Assembly: GCA_003553165.1 (NCBI GenBank)
Contig: PUOZ01000074.1
Coordinates: 1 to 9,974, forward strand
Reading direction: 5' to 3'
Origin: Thioalkalivibrio sp.
Lineage (GTDB): Bacteria; Pseudomonadota; Gammaproteobacteria; Ectothiorhodospirales; Ectothiorhodospiraceae
Length of the DNA: 9,974 bases
In this document: positions 6,590 through 9,974 of the stretch, in pieces
How the letters are laid out: each line of letters begins with the position of its first letter
Position numbering within the stretch: position 1 is the stretch's first letter
The notes under the pieces: generated by a model
What the model saw: the letters and a program-made list of their open reading frames with translations, nothing else
The model's database searches: none
What the model was told of the DNA's origin: nothing
Program-made: the position numbers and the translations under genes

Positions 6590-8323
6590 ATGTGGAAGCC
6601 ATTTGCCATGCCGCGAGTACTCGCCGTCGCATTGCCCGCGCTGATCCTCGCAGGCTGCGCCCAGACCCACCTCAACGCATCGGGCACGGAGTATATCGAG
6701 GTTCCGCCCATTCTCTCGATACCCGGACCCACCGCTGCCGACGATCCGGAGGCGGTCATCCTGTTCAGTCTGCTGGCTGCGGAAATGGCAGCCCAGTCCG
6801 GCGATTATGCGCAGGCGAGCCGATACTACCTCGAAGCGGCCCGCCTGAGCGACGATGTCGAGGTCGCCGAGCGGGCGACGCGACTGGCGCTGTTCGCACG
6901 CAATCATCCGCGCGCGCTCGGCGCGGCGGAACGCTGGCTGGCGCTGGTGCCGGAGAGCCTGGAGGCGATGCAGCTCACGGCGGTGCTGATGGTCGGCGAG
7001 GGGCGGGAGCGCGATGCCTCCGCATTGCTGCAACGCATCGTGGGACAGATCGGCAGCGACGAGGGTTATCGTGTCGTGGTGTCCCTGCTGCTGCAGTCCG
7101 AGGATCGCGATGCCGCACTGCGGACGCTCGGGATGCTGGTCGATGCTGACCAGGACGAGCCCGCCGCCTGGCAGGCACATGCCGAGCTTGCGCTGCGTTC
7201 CGACGAACTCCACCGGGCGCGCAACGTGGCGCAGGCCGGGGTGGATCGCTTTCCGGATGCGGTTCCACTGCGGATGATCCTGGCGCGCGCGCTCACCGAG
7301 CTCGAGGATCCCGACGCAGCCATTGCGACGCTCGCCGCTGCGATCGAGGCTCATCCCGAGCGGCGCGACGTGCGGCTCGCCTATGCCCGTGCCCTTGTGG
7401 ACACCGAGGATTTCGAACGTGTCCGGCCCGAATTCGATCGACTGCTTGCCCTGGCGCCGGATGACGCCGACCTGCTTCTGACCATCGCGCTGCTCAGCCT
7501 GGAAGCCGGCCGGTTCAGTCTTGCCGAGGACTACCTGGAGCGCCTGCTGGCCAGCGGCCGCCGCATCCACGATGCGAATTACTATCTCGGCCGCCTGCAT
7601 GAGCAGGCCGGGGATCTGGAGGCGGCGCGACGTTTCTACCGGGCGGTGGATGCGGGCCAGCATTCCGATGACGCCGATCTGAGGCTGGCACGCCTGGCTG
7701 CCGATCTCGACGGACTCGAGGCGTCCCGCGAGCTGTTCGCCCGCCTGCAGGACGACCCCGACGAAGGCATCGCGCTGCGCGCCTATGTCGGGGAGGCCAA
7801 TCTCCTGCGTGAACGGGGCGAGCTCGATGCGGCGCTGGAGCGTCTCGCCCGCGGCCTGATCCAGTTCCCGCGATCCGAGCAGCTGCTTTACCTGCGCGGC
7901 CTGGTCCACGAACGCGCCGGAGACATTCCGGCGGCGGAGGCCGACTTCCGGGCGATCCTCGAAACGGACCCGGAGAACGTGTCGGCCCTCAATGCCCTCG
8001 GTTACACCCTGGCTGATCGCACCGACCGCTACGAGGAGGCCTATGACCTGATCCTGCGCGCCTACGAGCAGCGGCCGGACGACGCCGCGATCGTCGACAG
8101 CTACGGCTGGGTGCTGTATCGGCTGGGGCGTCTGGACGAGGCAGTGGTTCAGCTCGAGAGGGCCTATGGGCTGATGCCGGATGGCGAGATCGCGAGCAAT
8201 CTGGCGGTCGTGCTCTGGGAGCTGGGGCGCCGCGAGGAGTCCCGGGCGATCATCGACGAGGCCTTGCAGCTGGATCCTGATCACGAGCGCTTGCTACGCG
8301 TGAAGCGCGAACTGGAGCATTGA
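6590..8323 (+). CDS. TPR-repeat outer-membrane lipoprotein
   Basis: This is a 577-residue predicted lipoprotein made of tetratricopeptide repeats, a helical protein-protein interaction scaffold. The N-terminus has Lys3 and Arg9, a hydrophobic core and the lipobox LAG-C23. The +2 residue is Ala, so export to the outer membrane is expected. After a short linker, repeat-like units begin near residue 60 (AAQSGDYAQASRYYLEAARL). Clearer TPRs occupy the last ~130 residues, with typical motifs such as NALGYTLADR, SYGWVLYRLGRLDEAV and LAVVLWELGRREES. An alternative ATG at 6608 has GGAAG 9 bases ahead of it and would still give a full short signal peptide; it may be the true start, as 6590 has no visible binding site. 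In Pseudomonas and relatives a TPR gene occupies this same place between hemA and lolB. A role in envelope assembly is inferred from that context only; the binding partner is unknown. Confidence 0.9.
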   Translation: MWKPFAMPRVLAVALPALILAGCAQTHLNASGTEYIEVPPILSIPGPTAADDPEAVILFSLLAAEMAAQSGDYAQASRYYLEAARLSDDVEVAERATRLALFARNHPRALGAAERWLALVPESLEAMQLTAVLMVGEGRERDASALLQRIVGQIGSDEGYRVVVSLLLQSEDRDAALRTLGMLVDADQDEPAAWQAHAELALRSDELHRARNVAQAGVDRFPDAVPLRMILARALTELEDPDAAIATLAAAIEAHPERRDVRLAYARALVDTEDFERVRPEFDRLLALAPDDADLLLTIALLSLEAGRFSLAEDYLERLLASGRRIHDANYYLGRLHEQAGDLEAARRFYRAVDAGQHSDDADLRLARLAADLDGLEASRELFARLQDDPDEGIALRAYVGEANLLRERGELDAALERLARGLIQFPRSEQLLYLRGLVHERAGDIPAAEADFRAILETDPENVSALNALGYTLADRTDRYEEAYDLILRAYEQRPDDAAIVDSYGWVLYRLGRLDEAVVQLERAYGLMPDGEIASNLAVVLWELGRREESRAIIDEALQLDPDHERLLRVKRELEH

Positions 8324-8363
8324 GTCGCGTGGGGCCTTTTCGGATTATGCCCCGGGTCCCTCG

Positions 8364-9014
8364 GTGAACCGGGGGCACGCGAGTGGAGCCGGAACCAGGG
8401 TGCGCACGTGGTTGCTGCTGACGCTGCTTCTGGTCGGGCTGGCTGGCTGCGCGGTATTCCCGCCGGTGCCCGAGGACCAGCTCGCCGCGCGGACGGCATT
8501 CCTGGAACGGGCGGCTGAACTGGAGGCCGTCGGTCACTGGCGCTTCGTGGGGCGGCTGACGCTCGAACTGCCGACCGAGAGCTGGTCCGGCCAGCTCAAC
8601 TGGCGCACCGAGGGTCTGCGGCAGGTGATCGACCTGTCGGGTCCGATGGGACGCGGCGGCGGTCGGCTCATGCTTGGGGGCCAACGGGCAGTGCTCATTA
8701 CCCGGGAAGGGGATCGGTACGAGGCGGCCGATGCGGACGAGCTGATTGCGCTGGTCACGGGTCGCGGAATCCCCGTCGGCGGTCTGGACTACTGGGTTCG
8801 GGGCATGCCCCGGCCCGGCGTCGGTTTCGATCTGCGCGCCGATGTGGACGGGCAGCCGCGAAGGCTCATCCAGGATGGCTGGGAGATCGTGTACGGCGTT
8901 TTCGAGGAGGCCGCGCCGGTGGCGATGCCCATGTCAGTCGAGCTCCATCGCGAGGATATGCGCCTTCGGCTCATGATCCAGCGTTGGCAACTCACGCAGG
9001 TCGACGCCTCGTGA
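8364..9014 (+). CDS. lolB: Outer-membrane lipoprotein receptor LolB
   Basis: LolB receives lipoproteins from the periplasmic carrier LolA and inserts them into the inner leaflet of the outer membrane. The 216-residue reading has a signal peptide (Arg12/Arg14, then a Leu-rich core) with lipobox LAG-C29. +2 is Ala, consistent with outer-membrane location. The mature part has the LolB pattern: HWRFVGRLTLELPTESWSGQLNW, an IDLSGPMGRGGGRLML segment, LDYWVRGMPRPG, then the IQDGWEIVYGVF strand region and an LRLMIQRWQL ending. The start is a GTG with no clear binding site. A second in-frame GTG at 8400 has GGAG 11 bases upstream and leaves a shorter signal peptide (Met-Arg-Thr-Trp, then Leu), and is about equally likely. 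It follows the TPR lipoprotein by 40 bases and overlaps ispE by 4, the standard gammaproteobacterial order. Confidence 0.93.
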   Translation: MNRGHASGAGTRVRTWLLLTLLLVGLAGCAVFPPVPEDQLAARTAFLERAAELEAVGHWRFVGRLTLELPTESWSGQLNWRTEGLRQVIDLSGPMGRGGGRLMLGGQRAVLITREGDRYEAADADELIALVTGRGIPVGGLDYWVRGMPRPGVGFDLRADVDGQPRRLIQDGWEIVYGVFEEAAPVAMPMSVELHREDMRLRLMIQRWQLTQVDAS

Positions 9015-9901
9015 TCGGCGGGTTCGATACGGTCTTTCCGGCGCCGGCGAAGATCAACCGCTTTCTGCACATTACCGGACGCAGGGCGGACGGCTACCAC
9101 GAGTTGCAGACGGTCTTCCAGTTCCTGGGGCTCCAGGACGATCTGCGTTTTGCGCCGCTGCCGCCGGGCCGTTTCGACATGCACGCCGACGGGGCGCTGG
9201 CAGGAGACGACAATCTCTGCGTGCGGGCAGCCCGAATGCTGTCCGGGTTCCCCGGTCGTGAATTCGGGGTCAGGATCGAATTGACCAAGCGGATTCCGGT
9301 CGGGGGTGGCCTGGGCGGCGGGAGTTCGGATGCGGCCACCACGCTGGTGGCGCTCAATCATCTCTTTGCCCTCGGTCTTACCCTGGACGAGCTCGCGGAA
9401 CAGGGGTTGCGCCTGGGCGCGGACGTACCGGTGTTCGTGCGCGGCCGCGCCGCGTGGGCTGAGGGGGTGGGTGAACGGCTCGTCCCCGTCGAGCCGGATA
9501 CCCCCTGGACGTTGCTGATCGACCCGGGGGTATCGGTCTCCACCGCGACGATGTTCCGCTCCGGTGAATTGACAAGGGACTGTCCCCCCGAGAGAATCGC
9601 GGCTTCAGGGTACTCGTCGCTGCGTAACGTGTTCGAGCCGCTGGTGCGGCGGGACCATCCCGCGGTGGAAGCTGCGCTGGCCTGGCTGGCGTCTTCCGGG
9701 GCCGCGGCGCGGCTCAGCGGTACGGGAGGCTGCGTGTTCGGGCTGTTCCCGAACGAGGCTGCGGCCCGCGCGGCGCAGGCCGCGCAGCCCGAGCCCTGGC
9801 GCAGTTGGGTGCTGCGCCTGGCGAACCGGTCGCCGCTGTGCGACTGGCACGCGAAGTCCGGCCTCGACGCCGGGGAGGGGGAAGTCAGCGAGGGGAAGTA
9901 A
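9011..9901 (+). CDS. ispE: 4-diphosphocytidyl-2-C-methyl-D-erythritol kinase
   Basis: IspE is a GHMP-family kinase of the cytoplasm that phosphorylates CDP-methylerythritol, the fourth step of the MEP isoprenoid pathway. From the GTG at 9011 it has 296 residues. The N-terminus PAPAKINRFLHITGRRADGYHEL carries the catalytic-type Lys14 region. The ATP-binding GHMP motif PVGGGLGGGSSDAATT is at 96-111, GADVP with Asp138 at 136-140, and the third motif LSGTGG around 236. The open frame extends to 8984, but only the GTG at 9011 gives a normal N-terminus. It forms a GTGA overlap with the lolB stop, and AGG lies 10 bases upstream. The C-terminus ends in a low-complexity Gly/Glu stretch. The tRNA-Gln gene begins only 8 bases after the stop, so the tRNA may be cut from a read-through transcript. 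Confidence 0.97.
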   Translation: MIGGFDTVFPAPAKINRFLHITGRRADGYHELQTVFQFLGLQDDLRFAPLPPGRFDMHADGALAGDDNLCVRAARMLSGFPGREFGVRIELTKRIPVGGGLGGGSSDAATTLVALNHLFALGLTLDELAEQGLRLGADVPVFVRGRAAWAEGVGERLVPVEPDTPWTLLIDPGVSVSTATMFRSGELTRDCPPERIAASGYSSLRNVFEPLVRRDHPAVEAALAWLASSGAAARLSGTGGCVFGLFPNEAAARAAQAAQPEPWRSWVLRLANRSPLCDWHAKSGLDAGEGEVSEGK

Positions 9902-9909
9902 CGATTCAT

Positions 9910-9974
9910 TGGGCCGTCGCCAAGCGGTAAGGCACCGGGTTTTGATCCCGGCATTCGCAGGTTCGAATCCTGCC
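9910..9974 (+). tRNA. tRNA-Gln (anticodon TTG), 3' end cut by window edge
   Basis: The cloverleaf reads directly. The acceptor 5' strand TGGGCCG is 9910-9916, the D arm GCC/GGC with loop AAGCGGTAA is 9919-9933, and the anticodon stem CCGGG/CCCGG (9935-9951) has loop TTTTGAT with anticodon TTG at 9942-9944. A 5-base variable region follows, then the T arm GCAGG/CCTGC with loop TTCGAAT (9957-9973). Base 9974 is the first base of the returning acceptor strand, so about 10 bases including CCA are missing. The U1 start is typical of bacterial tRNA-Gln. It belongs after ispE in the conserved lolB-ispE-tRNA-Gln order; in relatives prs (ribose-phosphate pyrophosphokinase) comes next. Confidence 0.96.

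Noticed and set aside
6566..8284. A very long open frame on the minus strand opposite the TPR gene
   Set aside because: The plus strand has a signal peptide with lipobox and TPR motifs. The opposite frame is Gln/Arg/His-rich without domains, a common by-product of GC-rich coding.
8348..8377. A 6-bp stem TGCCCC/GGGGCA around the lolB GTG start, considered as an attenuator or start-masking hairpin
   Set aside because: The 18-base loop and short stem are expected by chance in GC-rich DNA, and the true lolB start may be further downstream.
1..9974. CRISPR arrays, toxin-antitoxin pairs, phage or defence genes
   Set aside because: No spaced direct-repeat array, no integrase or transposase, and no small adjoining gene pair of that kind was seen. 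All sizeable coding regions but one are housekeeping families.

Overview
The window is a GC-rich stretch of a bacterial chromosome made almost entirely of housekeeping genes. Two gene orders point to a gammaproteobacterium, probably a high-GC lineage of the Chromatiales/Ectothiorhodospiraceae or Pseudomonas-like kind (inference from gene order and composition; no 16S is present). They are hemA-prfA-prmC-(x)-moeB on the minus strand and, divergent from it, TPR lipoprotein-lolB-ispE-tRNA-Gln on the plus strand. No phage, plasmid, CRISPR, toxin-antitoxin or transposase gene was seen.

Layout. Positions 1-803 (+) hold the C-terminal part of gatB, which is cut by the window edge. It is followed by hslO (Hsp33 redox chaperone, 844-1737, +). 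Between hslO and the convergent moeB (ends 1936) lies a 197-base intergenic gap. It is filled by an inverted-repeat element of about 180 bp (1755-1934) with T6 tracts, three tandem 9-bp units and an internal G-quadruplex-type motif. From 6454 leftward runs one compact minus-strand operon: hemA (glutamyl-tRNA reductase), prfA (RF1), prmC (the methyltransferase that modifies RF1), an unnamed 133-residue cysteine-rich protein with an HMA-like fold, and moeB (E1-like adenylyltransferase). Start and stop codons overlap at hemA/prfA (4 nt) and prfA/prmC (44 nt). A 135-base divergent control region (6455-6589) separates it from the plus-strand block: a TPR-repeat outer-membrane lipoprotein (6590-8323), lolB (8364-9014), ispE (9011-9901, 4-nt overlap with lolB), and 8 bases later a tRNA-Gln(TTG) gene that runs off the end of the window.

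How the genes fit together. PrmC methylates the glutamine of the GGQ loop of RF1, so enzyme and substrate are co-encoded. HemA starts tetrapyrrole synthesis from glutamyl-tRNA, and GatB amidates misacylated glutamyl- or aspartyl-tRNA, so aminoacyl-tRNA use is a recurring theme. LolB anchors lipoproteins in the outer membrane, and the TPR protein upstream of it is itself a predicted lipoprotein. IspE is the 4-phosphorylation step of the MEP isoprenoid pathway.

The region is ordinary in most respects. The two items most worth a second look are the small cysteine-rich HMA-like protein inserted between prmC and moeB, and the non-coding inverted-repeat element between hslO and moeB.
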